From Nocardioides sp. T2.26MG-1 (GTDB lineage: Bacteria; Actinomycetota; Actinomycetes; Propionibacteriales; Nocardioidaceae): DNA of 64,000 bases. The stretch spans positions 414,387-478,386 of the forward strand of contig NZ_CATNLZ010000012.1 of assembly GCF_950101795.1 (NCBI RefSeq), read 5' to 3'. Made by a program: the position numbers and the translations under genes. The notes under the pieces are model-generated. The model did no database searches and was not told the origin of the DNA. It saw only the letters and a program-made list of their open reading frames with translations. Positions 29,217-37,020 of this stretch are shown piece after piece (the first letter of the stretch is position 1; each line of letters begins with the position of its first letter).

Positions 29217-30455
29217 ATGGAGACCGTGCAGCGCAGCGTCATCGACCCGACCCAGTACCGCGACGTGATGGGGCACTACCCCACCGGCGTCGCGGTGGTG
29301 ACCGGCACCGTGGACGGCGAGCCCGTCGGGATGGTGGTCGGCACGTTCAGCAGCGTGTCGATCGACCCGCCGCTCGTGGCGTTCATGCCGCAGGTCGGCT
29401 CGCGCACCTGGGACCGGCTGGCGCAGGCCGACGCGCTCTGCGTCAACGTGCTCGCGCACGACCAGCTGGCGCTGTGCCGGACGATGGCGGTGCCCCGGCC
29501 CGGCAAGTTCGACGGCGTCGACTGGTCGCCGTCCGCGGCCGGCGCCCCGGTGCTCACCGACGCCGTCGCGCACGTGCACTGCCGCCAGGAGTCGGTCGTC
29601 GAGGCCGGCGACCACTGGATCGTGTTGTGCGCTGTGGACGAGATGGAGGTGACCAGGCCCGCGACGCCGCTGCTGTTCTTCCAGGGCGGGTACGGCGGGT
29701 TCTCGCCCGCCGGCATGGCCGCGAAGGCCGACGCCGACCTGATCACCGCGGTCCGCCTCGGCGACCGGGCCCGCGCCCAGGTCGAGCGGATCGCCGCTCG
29801 TCTCGAGTGCGAGGCCGCGGCGCTCGTCGCGGTCAGCCCCGACGAGCTCACCACCGCGGTCAGCGCCTACGGCGGTACCGCGACGATGGTCGAGCCGCTC
29901 GGCCAGCGGATCCCGCTGATCCCCCCGATCGGCGAGGCGTACGTCGCCGGCGCCGACCCGGAGGTCGTCGAGCGGTGGCTGGCCAAGGTCACCCCGGACG
30001 ACCCCGCCCTCGTCGAGTGCTACCGCCGCCGCCTGGCCACGGTCGCCGAGCGCGGCGTCGCGCTGAGCATGGTCGGCCCGGGCGCCCGCAGCGAGTACGA
30101 GCGCCTGCACGAGGCCCTGGCCGAGTACGCCTCGGGCGAGCTCACCCCCGCCCGCGAGCGCGCGGTCCGGTCGGTGCTGGCCCAGACCCGCCACTTCTTC
30201 GACGACGTCGACGTGCTGCCCGGCGAGACGTACGACGTAGGCGCGGTCGTCGTGCCCGTGCACGGCCCCGATGGCCGCGTGGCGCTCGTGCTGCGCGCGA
30301 CGCAGCTGCCCGCCGGCGTCCCCGGCCACGTCGTCGGCGGCTGGGTCGACGAGGTCCGCGCGGCCGCCGCCTGCGTCGAGCGCGACCTCGCCAACGGCGG
30401 GGCGGAGCAGGCCACGGCGTACCGCGACTGGTACGAGGCCGACTTCCCGCTCTGA
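29217..30455 (+). CDS. Flavin reductase fused to an IclR-like effector-binding domain
   Basis: A 412-residue fusion. Residues ~1-170 are a HsaB/HpaC-type NAD(P)H:flavin reductase ([45 protein letters not shown]). Residues ~175-405 resemble the ligand-binding domain of IclR regulators ([66 protein letters not shown]) but there is no HTH. It would supply reduced flavin to the HsaA-like monooxygenases. The extra domain may let the aromatic substrate stimulate reduction, as the C-terminal domain does in the reductase of some 4-hydroxyphenylacetate hydroxylases. ATG 29217 is chosen because [18 protein letters not shown] starts the conserved reductase domain. Confidence 0.82.
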   Translation: METVQRSVIDPTQYRDVMGHYPTGVAVVTGTVDGEPVGMVVGTFSSVSIDPPLVAFMPQVGSRTWDRLAQADALCVNVLAHDQLALCRTMAVPRPGKFDGVDWSPSAAGAPVLTDAVAHVHCRQESVVEAGDHWIVLCAVDEMEVTRPATPLLFFQGGYGGFSPAGMAAKADADLITAVRLGDRARAQVERIAARLECEAAALVAVSPDELTTAVSAYGGTATMVEPLGQRIPLIPPIGEAYVAGADPEVVERWLAKVTPDDPALVECYRRRLATVAERGVALSMVGPGARSEYERLHEALAEYASGELTPARERAVRSVLAQTRHFFDDVDVLPGETYDVGAVVVPVHGPDGRVALVLRATQLPAGVPGHVVGGWVDEVRAAAACVERDLANGGAEQATAYRDWYEADFPL

Positions 30456-30487
30456 GGCCCGGTGGGCCGCACTGCGACCGGAGCGTC

Positions 30488-30693
30488 GTCGTTTGGTCCC
30501 AGACTGCAGCTGGAACCGCTCCCCACCTGCGGTTGGTGACCAAACGACATCACCGCCGCGCCCCAGACCGACCCCACCCAAGGCCCGGCGGACGGACCCG
30601 CGGCGCGACGGGAGGGGCAACCGGACCTCCCCCATGGTCACCACTCCAGCGGGAACCGCTCCCCACCTGCGGTTGGTGACCAAACGACATCAC
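30488..30693. repeat. Pair of REP-like palindromic intergenic repeats
   Basis: A 42-bp block is repeated exactly at 30512-30553 and 30652-30693. Each copy ends an inverted repeat: arms 30488-30498/30538-30548 (GTCGTTTGGTC and complement) and 30635-30643/30674-30682 (TGGTCACCA and complement). They fill most of the 316-bp gap between two convergent genes. Function is unknown; chromosomal REP/BIME-type elements look like this. Confidence 0.7.
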
Positions 30694-30725
30694 TCTTCGG
30701 CACGGGCGACACCCCCCGGAGACAG

Positions 30726-30756
30726 CACTGCCCCGGACTCGGCGTCCGGGGCAGTG
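30726..30756. terminator. Bidirectional terminator hairpin
   Basis: CACTGCCCCGGAC and its exact complement form a 13-bp perfect stem with a 5-nt loop (TCGGC). It sits between the convergent flavin reductase gene and the extradiol dioxygenase gene, 15 bp from the latter's stop. There is no clear U-run, as is common in high-GC actinobacteria. Confidence 0.75.
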
Positions 30757-30771
30757 GTGTGACCGCTGGGC

Positions 30772-31677
30772 TCAGTCGGTGTAGGGGTGCACGATGCCCG
30801 GCGGGCGGTTCTTCGCCTCGGGGTCGAGCTTGTGGCCCCAGATCGCGGTGGCACCGTAGGTGTAGGGCACCCAGTCGCCGTCGACCGCGATGCCGTCGTA
30901 GCCGACCTCGACGTTGAACAGCGACGGTGTGGCGCAGTAGAAGCTGAACGTCTTGTCGTTGGTGTGGCGGCCCAGGCTGAGCGTGATCGGCACGTCGTAC
31001 TCGTCGAGCATGTCGTACGCCGACCCCACGTCGTCGATCGACTTCATCTGCAGCATGAGGTGGTTGAACACCGCGACGCCCGGCGGGCACTGCCCGAGCG
31101 CGAGCGTGTGGTGGCGCTCGTTGACGTGGTAGAACCGCGCGTTCAGCTGGCCCGGGACGATGATCTTGTCCGAGAGCCGGAAGCCCAGCACGTCGTGGAA
31201 GAACCGGTGGCCGGCCTCGATGTCCGGCATCATCAGCAGCACGTGGCCCAGGCCCTGGGTGCCGGTCACGAAGCCCGAGATCGCGCGACCGGGGCGGAAC
31301 GTCGAGGGGTGGAAGTGCTGGCCCCAGCTGACCTCATGGGGGAAGCCCCACGGATCGGTGAACGTGATCAGTCGGTTGACGGCGCGGACGTCGGCGAGCT
31401 CCGCGGAGCCGCGCTCGGCGGTGACGCCGGCCTCGGCCAGGCGCTCGACGACGACGTCCAGGTCCTCCTCGTGGTCGACGGCCCAGCCGAAGTAGGCGAC
31501 CGAGTCCTCCTCGGCGGGGTGGATCTGGATGCGCCACGCGGCGTCGTCGACGCGCAGCCGGACGGAGCCGTCGGGGCCGTCCTCGGCCAGCTCGGCGCCG
31601 AGGAACCCGGCCCCGAAGCGGCGCCAGTCCTCCGACCGGGGCGAGTTCACCCCGAGGTAGGCGAGCGAAGTGATCAT
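30772..31677 (-). CDS. hsaC: Extradiol ring-cleavage dioxygenase (HsaC/BphC type)
   Basis: A 301-residue two-domain vicinal-oxygen-chelate dioxygenase. The Fe(II) ligands of the family are visible: His in QGLGHVLLMMPD (~147), His in VFNHLMLQMKS (~210) and Glu in LFNVEVGYDG (~262). It opens a catechol ring next to the diol (meta cleavage). It follows the HsaA-like monooxygenase gene with a 32-bp gap; ATG 31677 is preceded by GGAG. The pairing of monooxygenase and HsaC-type enzyme is that of the 3-hydroxy-seco-steroid branch, but substrate specificity cannot be read from the sequence. A strong hairpin ends the operon. Confidence 0.9.
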   Translation of the reverse strand: MITSLAYLGVNSPRSEDWRRFGAGFLGAELAEDGPDGSVRLRVDDAAWRIQIHPAEEDSVAYFGWAVDHEEDLDVVVERLAEAGVTAERGSAELADVRAVNRLITFTDPWGFPHEVSWGQHFHPSTFRPGRAISGFVTGTQGLGHVLLMMPDIEAGHRFFHDVLGFRLSDKIIVPGQLNARFYHVNERHHTLALGQCPPGVAVFNHLMLQMKSIDDVGSAYDMLDEYDVPITLSLGRHTNDKTFSFYCATPSLFNVEVGYDGIAVDGDWVPYTYGATAIWGHKLDPEAKNRPPGIVHPYTD

Positions 31678-31709
31678 TCCTGCTTCTCCTGTGGGTTGGG
31701 GGTCGGGAC

Positions 31710-32891
31710 TCAGACGAACAGCGCGGGGTTGGCGTCGCCGCCGAGATCGTCGGTCGACCAGCCGGTGTAGACGTTCTCGGCGACGTTGCAGATGTGGCTC
31801 AGCCCGACCTGCAGGTCGCGCCAGTAGCGCTCGTTGGGGAAGTCCTTGCGGATGCCGCTCGCGCCGCTGATCTTGAAGAGCCGGTCGATCGCGTCGGCCG
31901 CGCGCCGGGTGGCACGCACCTGGTCGCGGCGGAACGTCAGCCGCTGGCTGCGGGTGATCTCGCCGCCCTTGCCGACGTACTCCTGGAGCTCGGCGGCCGA
32001 GGTCAGCAGGTGCGCCCGGCTGGCGGCGATGTCGGCCGCGGCGTCGCCGTACACGATCAGCTGCGTGGGGTCGGTCCGACCGACGATGCCATCGGCGGAG
32101 ACCCGGGTCGAGAGGTAGTCGCGGTAGGCGGCGAGCGCTCCCTGCGCGATGCCCTGGGTGGCCGCCCCGATCGCCGCGGAGAACACGAGCGGGAACTTCA
32201 GCCGGTAGAGCGGCTTGCCCTCCTGCCGGTGCTCGTAGCCGCCGGAGAGCATCACCGACGCCTCGACCACGCGGTAGTCCGGGATGAAGACGTCGGTCAT
32301 CTGCACGTCCTTGGAGCCGGTGCCGAGCAGGCCCATGACGTTCCAGGAGTCCTCGACGATCTCGTAGTCGGCCCGCGGGATCACGAAGTGCCGGATGTCG
32401 GGGGGCGTGCCCGGCTGCCCGTCGTCCGCGACGACCATGCCGCCGAGGATCACCCACGCGGAGTGGTCGGTGCCGGTCGAGTAGGGCCAGCGGCCGGTGA
32501 ACAGGAACCCGCCGTCGACGCGCCGCGCCCGGCCGAAGGGCGCGTACGGCGAGGCCGTCCAGGTGTCCTGGTCCTCGCCCCAGATCTCGTCCTGGAGCCG
32601 CGCGTCCATCATCGCGATCTCCCACGGGTGGACGCCGACGACGCCCGCGACCCAGCCGGCCGACGGCGACGCCGCGCCGACCGCCATCGCGGCCTCGAGG
32701 AAGTCGGCCAGCGTGGCCTCGTAGCCACCGTGCTCGACCGGCTGGAGCAGCCGGACCAGGCCGGTCTCCTTCATCGCCTCGACCGTGCGGTCGGTCAGCC
32801 GCCCCAGCTCGTCGCTCGGGACCGCCTCCTCGCGGAGGACGTCGGCGGCCTTGTGGACCTTCTCCACCACCTCGTGCTTGGACTGGGGCAT
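31710..32891 (-). CDS. HsaA-like flavin-dependent monooxygenase (first copy)
   Basis: A 393-residue oxygenase component with the acyl-CoA-dehydrogenase fold, as in HsaA and HpaB-type two-component phenol hydroxylases. Features: VGAASPSAGWVAGVVGVHPWE, SPYAPFGRARRVDGGFLFTGRWPYSTGTDHS, GTGSKDVQMTDVFIPDYRV. It would hydroxylate a phenol to a catechol using FADH2/FMNH2 from the reductase at 29217. It heads the operon with the extradiol dioxygenase. ATG 32891. Two regulatory motifs lie upstream: a 16-bp box shared with the IclR promoter (32917-32932) and a 17-bp palindrome (32974-32990). A second HsaA-like gene is at 42220-43398. Confidence 0.88.
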   Translation of the reverse strand: MPQSKHEVVEKVHKAADVLREEAVPSDELGRLTDRTVEAMKETGLVRLLQPVEHGGYEATLADFLEAAMAVGAASPSAGWVAGVVGVHPWEIAMMDARLQDEIWGEDQDTWTASPYAPFGRARRVDGGFLFTGRWPYSTGTDHSAWVILGGMVVADDGQPGTPPDIRHFVIPRADYEIVEDSWNVMGLLGTGSKDVQMTDVFIPDYRVVEASVMLSGGYEHRQEGKPLYRLKFPLVFSAAIGAATQGIAQGALAAYRDYLSTRVSADGIVGRTDPTQLIVYGDAAADIAASRAHLLTSAAELQEYVGKGGEITRSQRLTFRRDQVRATRRAADAIDRLFKISGASGIRKDFPNERYWRDLQVGLSHICNVAENVYTGWSTDDLGGDANPALFV

Positions 32892-32916
32892 GGGTTCCTC
32901 ATCTCTGGTCGAGCGT

Positions 32917-32932
32917 CTGTAACGATCACTAC
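32917..32932. promoter_or_regulatory. Candidate IclR box upstream of hsaA-hsaC operon
   Basis: CTGTAACGATCACTAC matches 39818-39833 upstream of the iclR gene at 15 of 16 positions. It lies 26-41 bp upstream of the monooxygenase start. Confidence 0.55.
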
Positions 32933-32973
32933 GGGGACGGTAGGGACGATGTGACCTGCGCCACCACCGGCGC

Positions 32974-32990
32974 GTGCCGGTCCGCGGCAC
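32974..32990. promoter_or_regulatory. Candidate cluster operator, site B
   Basis: GTGCCG-GTCCG-CGGCAC is a 17-bp palindrome with perfect 6-bp arms, extendable to 8-bp arms (32972-32992). It lies 83 bp upstream of the HsaA-like gene and beyond the end of the ABC permease gene. It is the most symmetric of the GTGCCG family in this cluster. Confidence 0.55.
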
Positions 32991-33020
32991 GCGCGGTCGG
33001 CGGTCGGGACGGCGGGCGGG

Positions 33021-34100
33021 TCAGCGGGCGCGGGACCGGTCCCGGACCACCTTGGCCAGCGCGACCGCGACCACGAGGCCGGCGCCGTAGAAGACGTTCT
33101 GGATCCAGCCGGCGTAGCCGAGCAGCTGCAGCCCGAAGATGCCGGTGGTCAGGAAGTAGATGGCGACCATCGTGCCGATCGGGTTGAACGCGCCGGGCTG
33201 CACCACGGCGGTGCCGAGGAACACCGCGGCCAGCGCCGGCAGCAGGTAGCTGTTGGAGGTCGAGGAGTCGAAGCCGCCCACGGTGGCCACCAGGATCAGG
33301 CCGGCGAGGCCCGCGAGCAGCCCGGCGACGACGTACGCCCCGAAGCGCACGCGCTGCACCCGGATGCCGGCGAGCCGGGCGACCTCGGCGTTGGCGCCGA
33401 CGAACACGATCGCGCGGCCCAACGGGGTCCACGAGAGCACGTAGGCGATGATCAGCGCGAGCGCGATGCCGTACCAGAACGACACCGGCATGCCGAGGAC
33501 GTCGCCGATCGCGATCTTCGCCAGGTTGGGACTGCTGACCGAGACGATCGTGGAGCCCGACACGAGCTGCGCGACCCCGGTGAGCAGGGTCGCCATGCCG
33601 AGGGTCACGACGAACGACGACACGTCGAGCACCACGACGAAGAAGCCGTTGACCACACCGGCGAGCACGGAGGCGCCGACCCCGATCACACAGGCCAGCA
33701 CGATGTTCATCCCGTGCATGCCGGCCAGCACCGGGATCACCGTCGCGGTGATGCCCATCATCGCCGCGACGGAGAGGTCGAACTCCCCCACCGCCAGCGT
33801 GACGAGCGCCGCCATGGCCAGGAACACCAGCACCTGCTGGGATCCGAAGATCGAGGAGAACGTCCCGCTGGTGCCGAAGGTGTCGGGCACCTGCGTGTAG
33901 AAGTACAGCGCCATCAGCGCCCACACCCCGATGAGGGCGTACTTCGAGGCGGCCGTGCGCAGCAGGTCGCCGGCGCGCCCGTGGCGGGGCTGCTCGCCCT
34001 GCACGGGCGCGATCACGACGGTGCCGCTGTCGGCGACGAGGCGCCGCGCGGTCTCGTCCTGGCTCACGAGGTGGTCGACGGTGGAGACGGGCTCAGGCAT
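33021..34100 (-). CDS. ABC transporter permease, RbsC/BPD_transp_2 type
   Basis: A 359-residue inner-membrane permease of the ribose/xylose-type importer class, with about ten hydrophobic segments (e.g. YALIGVWALMALYFY, VLVFLAMAALVTLAVGEFDLSVAAMMG, VVNGFFVVVLDVSSFVVTLGMATLLTG). The EFDLSV and WTPLGRAIVFVGANAEVARLAGI loops are family hallmarks. A ~55-residue hydrophilic N-terminal tail precedes the first helix. ATG 34100 overlaps the ATPase stop by 8 bp. With the ATPase and binding lipoprotein it forms a complete importer placed inside the catabolic cluster, so its cargo may be the pathway substrate rather than a sugar. Confidence 0.88.
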   Translation of the reverse strand: MPEPVSTVDHLVSQDETARRLVADSGTVVIAPVQGEQPRHGRAGDLLRTAASKYALIGVWALMALYFYTQVPDTFGTSGTFSSIFGSQQVLVFLAMAALVTLAVGEFDLSVAAMMGITATVIPVLAGMHGMNIVLACVIGVGASVLAGVVNGFFVVVLDVSSFVVTLGMATLLTGVAQLVSGSTIVSVSSPNLAKIAIGDVLGMPVSFWYGIALALIIAYVLSWTPLGRAIVFVGANAEVARLAGIRVQRVRFGAYVVAGLLAGLAGLILVATVGGFDSSTSNSYLLPALAAVFLGTAVVQPGAFNPIGTMVAIYFLTTGIFGLQLLGYAGWIQNVFYGAGLVVAVALAKVVRDRSRAR

Positions 34101-35631
34101 GGGTGGCTCCCGTGGTGGTGGGGACGGAGTAGATGGCCTCGAGGAGGGCGTCGGGGTCGTCGGTGCGCATCTCCCGCGGCTCCTGGCCGGGGTGGAGCAC
34201 GAGCACGCGGTCGCAGATCTCCGCGAGGTCGGTGGGCTCGGTGCTCACCAGGAGCACCCCGCGGCCGGCGGCGGCCGCGTCGCCGATGGCGCGCAGCAGG
34301 TCGGCCCGGGCGCCGACGTCCACGGCCTGGGTCGGCTCGTGCAGCACGAGCAGCTCCGGGCCGGTGGAGAGCCACTTGGCGAACAGCACCTTCTGCTGGT
34401 TGCCGCCGCTGAGCTCCTTGACCAGGTCGTCGCCCGAGCGCACCTTGATCTGCAGCCGGTCGATCCAGTCGGTGGTCAGCTGCTGCTGCCAGTTCCGGCG
34501 TACCAGCCAGGGGCGGCCGCGCCGCCGCACGCTCGGCAGCGCGAGGTTGTCCCGGACGCTGTGCTCGAGGGCGAGGCCGTCGCGCACGCGCCGCTCCGGC
34601 ACCAGCGCGACGCCCGCCCGCAGCGCGTCCGCCACGCCGGCCCGGGTCAGGTCGAGCCGACCGGTCGGGGTGGTCACGGTGCCGGAGGCCGCGCGGGTCG
34701 CACCGGCGAGCAGGTAGGGCACCTTCTCGAAGCCGGTGCCGGGCAGCCCGGTCAGCCCGACCACCTCGCCGCGCCCGATCGTGATCGACAGCGGCCGACC
34801 GTCCACGTCGAGATCGGCGATCACCGCGGCGGAGCCCGCGGGCGCGTCGCCCGCCGAGGGCACGCGGGCCACGGCGTCGACGGTCTTGCCGAGCATGAGC
34901 CGGGCCAGGTCGGCCTCGCTCAGCTCGGCGGTCGGCAGCCCGGAGCCGGTCACCCGGCCGTCGCGCAGCACCGTCACGCGCTCGCTGACGGTCAGCACCT
35001 CCTCGAGGTTGTGGCTGACCATCAGCACCGCCGTACCGGTCGCGACCACGCGGGCCAGCAGGTCGTGCATGCGGGCGAGGTCCTCGCGGGGCAGGGCCCG
35101 GGTCGCCTCGTCGAGGATCATCAGGCCCTGGCCGGGCACGGTGGCGCGCATCGCCCGGGCGATCGCGACGCCGGCGCGGTGCGCCGGGGCCAGGTCGCCG
35201 ACGAGCATGCGCGGGTGGACCGGGATCTCGAGGCGGCCGAGGAGCTCCGCGACCAGCTCGTCCTGGCGGCGCCAGTCGATGCGGCCGGTGAGCCGCGAGC
35301 GGACGAAGCCGCCGACGCCGACGTTCTCGCTCACCGTCAGGTGGTCGAGCAGCCCCACGTCCTGGTGCACGACGGAGACGCCGGCGGCCTGGGCGGTCCG
35401 CCACTGGACGGGCAGCGCCAGCGGCCGCCCGTCCACCTCGAGGGTCATGCCGGCGTCGGGGGCGTGGTAGCCGGTGAGGATCTTCACCAGCGTGGACTTG
35501 CCCGATCCGTTCTGGCCCACGAGGGAGTGGATCTCCCCGGGCTGGACGACCAGGTGGGCGTCCTGCAGCACCGTGGTGGGGCCGAAGGTCTTGCTGGCGC
35601 CGCGGGCCTCCAGCCGGGGAGTGGTGGTCAT
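34093..35631 (-). CDS. ABC transporter double ATPase, RbsA/XylG type
   Basis: A 512-residue tandem nucleotide-binding protein. Domain 1 has Walker A GQNGSGKST (~38-46) and Walker B GLMILDEATRAL, but its ABC signature is degenerate (GDLAPAHRAGVAIARA, no LSGGQ). Domain 2 keeps LSGGNQQKVLFAKW (~405-418) and LLVLHEPTQAVDVGA, but lacks a canonical Walker A (VGLTGLPGTGFEKVPYLLAG). This asymmetry is usual for RbsA-type ATPases, although the domain-1 signature here is unusually poor. ATG 35631 lies 2 bp after the binding-protein stop. Confidence 0.9.
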   Translation of the reverse strand: MTTTPRLEARGASKTFGPTTVLQDAHLVVQPGEIHSLVGQNGSGKSTLVKILTGYHAPDAGMTLEVDGRPLALPVQWRTAQAAGVSVVHQDVGLLDHLTVSENVGVGGFVRSRLTGRIDWRRQDELVAELLGRLEIPVHPRMLVGDLAPAHRAGVAIARAMRATVPGQGLMILDEATRALPREDLARMHDLLARVVATGTAVLMVSHNLEEVLTVSERVTVLRDGRVTGSGLPTAELSEADLARLMLGKTVDAVARVPSAGDAPAGSAAVIADLDVDGRPLSITIGRGEVVGLTGLPGTGFEKVPYLLAGATRAASGTVTTPTGRLDLTRAGVADALRAGVALVPERRVRDGLALEHSVRDNLALPSVRRRGRPWLVRRNWQQQLTTDWIDRLQIKVRSGDDLVKELSGGNQQKVLFAKWLSTGPELLVLHEPTQAVDVGARADLLRAIGDAAAAGRGVLLVSTEPTDLAEICDRVLVLHPGQEPREMRTDDPDALLEAIYSVPTTTGATHA

Positions 35632-35633
35632 CG

Positions 35634-36809
35634 TCAGCTCACGCCCCAGGCCGCGAGGAAGTCGGCCTTGAAGCTGTCGTTGCCGAACCAGTCGGGCGTG
35701 AAGTAGGCCTTGTCGGTCAGGTCGAGGTCGCCGACGTTGTCCGCGGTGAAGTCGCGGGTGACCATCTCGTCGGCGAGCTGGACCTCGTCGCCGGCGAGCA
35801 GCTGCATCAGGCCGTTGGCGTACTTCCAGCCCTCGTAGATCACGGGGGTGCCGAGGTCGGAGGCCTGCTGGCCCGCGGCGACGCGCTGCAGTCCGGCGAG
35901 GTCGGAGCTGGAGGAGAACACCTTGACCTGCTTGGCCTTGCCGGAGCTCTGGAGGCCCTGCAGCGCCGGTGCCACGAAGCTGTCGACCGGGACGATGAGC
36001 GCGTTGGTGTCGGGGTTGGCCACCATCGCGGCACTGACCGCCGACGGCAGCTTGTCGAGATTGGCGGTCGTGAAGTCCGCGGTGGCGATGCCGCAGCTCG
36101 GGCACAGCTCCTTGAACGTCGCCACGCCCTGGTCGCTCGCGTCGCGGGTGGTGGTGGAGTCCATCAGCCGCAGCCACAGCGCGTTGGTGTCCTCGCCGCC
36201 CTGCGCGAGCGCCGACATCGACATCGCGTCGTAGAGCTTCCCCACGCGGCCGGTGTTGTCGTAGAACGCCAGCGTGTCGTCGGACTCGCGGCCGCCGCTC
36301 GGGGCGACGCCGCCGACGAGCACGGGCACGCCCTTGGCGGCCAGCGCGTCGAACGCCGTACCGGCCATGGCGTAGTCGATGAACAGGGACACGACCGCAT
36401 CCGCGCCCTGGTCGCCGGCCTGCTTGAGGCAGTCGGCCACCGCGGTCGGCGTGAACTTGCCGTCGCAGATCGTGGCGGTGGCGCCCACGGCCTTCATCGC
36501 GTCCTGGATGCCGACCGCGACGCCGTGGATCACGGGGATCTGGTCGCCCAACGGGATCACGGTGATCTTCTTGCCGGCCAGGTCGGGCGTCGTCGAGAGC
36601 GCCGGCTCGTCCGGGTAGTCGGTGATGGCGTCCTGCCACCCGGCGACGGCCTCCTTCGCCTTGGCGATGCCGGCGGCGCTGTCCTCGGCGCTGCCACTGG
36701 GGGTGCCGGCGCTCACGGTGTCCTGGGCGCAGGCGGCGAGCATGCTCAGGAGGGCGGCGCTCGCAACGAGCGCGGCGCCCCGCCGGGCGGTCTGACGATG
36801 AAGTGACAT
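35634..36809 (-). CDS. Periplasmic-binding-protein-like solute-binding lipoprotein
   Basis: A 391-residue protein with a lipoprotein signal: MSLHRQTARRGAALVASAALLSMLAAC, lipobox LAAC with Cys at ~27. A sugar-binding (peripla_BP_4-like) fold follows: KKITVIPLGDQIPVIHGVAVGIQDAMKAVGA, GADAVVSLFIDYAMAGTAFDALAAKGVPVLVGG, and NALIVPVDSFVAPALQGL. It would be exported, lipidated and deliver ligand to the ABC permease. It is first in the three-gene transporter operon. Two copies of the GTGCCG motif lie 100-170 bp upstream, shared with the divergent MFS gene. Confidence 0.88.
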   Translation of the reverse strand: MSLHRQTARRGAALVASAALLSMLAACAQDTVSAGTPSGSAEDSAAGIAKAKEAVAGWQDAITDYPDEPALSTTPDLAGKKITVIPLGDQIPVIHGVAVGIQDAMKAVGATATICDGKFTPTAVADCLKQAGDQGADAVVSLFIDYAMAGTAFDALAAKGVPVLVGGVAPSGGRESDDTLAFYDNTGRVGKLYDAMSMSALAQGGEDTNALWLRLMDSTTTRDASDQGVATFKELCPSCGIATADFTTANLDKLPSAVSAAMVANPDTNALIVPVDSFVAPALQGLQSSGKAKQVKVFSSSSDLAGLQRVAAGQQASDLGTPVIYEGWKYANGLMQLLAGDEVQLADEMVTRDFTADNVGDLDLTDKAYFTPDWFGNDSFKADFLAAWGVS

Positions 36810-36908
36810 GAGGTCTTCCTTTGCCGTGCCGTCGGCCGGGGTCGGCCGGTGGATGGAGCCGAGACCTGCCGACCATGAACGCTCGTGGCGGGCGTCACAC
36901 AGCGGTCC

Positions 36909-36925
36909 GTGCCGCTCTGCGGACC
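36909..36925. promoter_or_regulatory. Candidate cluster operator, site C1
   Basis: GTGCCGCTCTGCGGACC, near-palindrome in the 211-bp divergent gap between the binding lipoprotein and the MFS exporter; it is about 100 bp from each start codon. It matches site D (44338-44354) at 14 of 17 positions. Confidence 0.5.
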
Positions 36926-36960
36926 GACCGGCCCGCGGCGCGCCGGGCCGGACCGGCCGC

Positions 36961-36977
36961 GTGCCGCGGACAGGCAC
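36961..36977. promoter_or_regulatory. Candidate cluster operator, site C2
   Basis: GTGCCG-CGGAC-AGGCAC, same 6-5-6 layout with one arm mismatch; second copy in the same divergent promoter region. Confidence 0.4.
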
Positions 36978-37020
36978 GACGACGTCGTACGCCGTGGGCC
37001 CGGCCCGCCAGGATGCGGAG

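Noticed and set aside
27318..30683. A 1121-codon open frame on the minus strand
   Set aside because: Only the last 316 codons (start 28268) are the acylating dehydrogenase; the upstream part is an unbroken frame opposite or out of phase with the hydratase and reductase genes, as expected in very GC-rich DNA.
30512..30693. Two 42-bp repeats as a minimal CRISPR array
   Set aside because: Only two copies, separated by 98 bp, each part of a palindrome, and no cas genes in the window.
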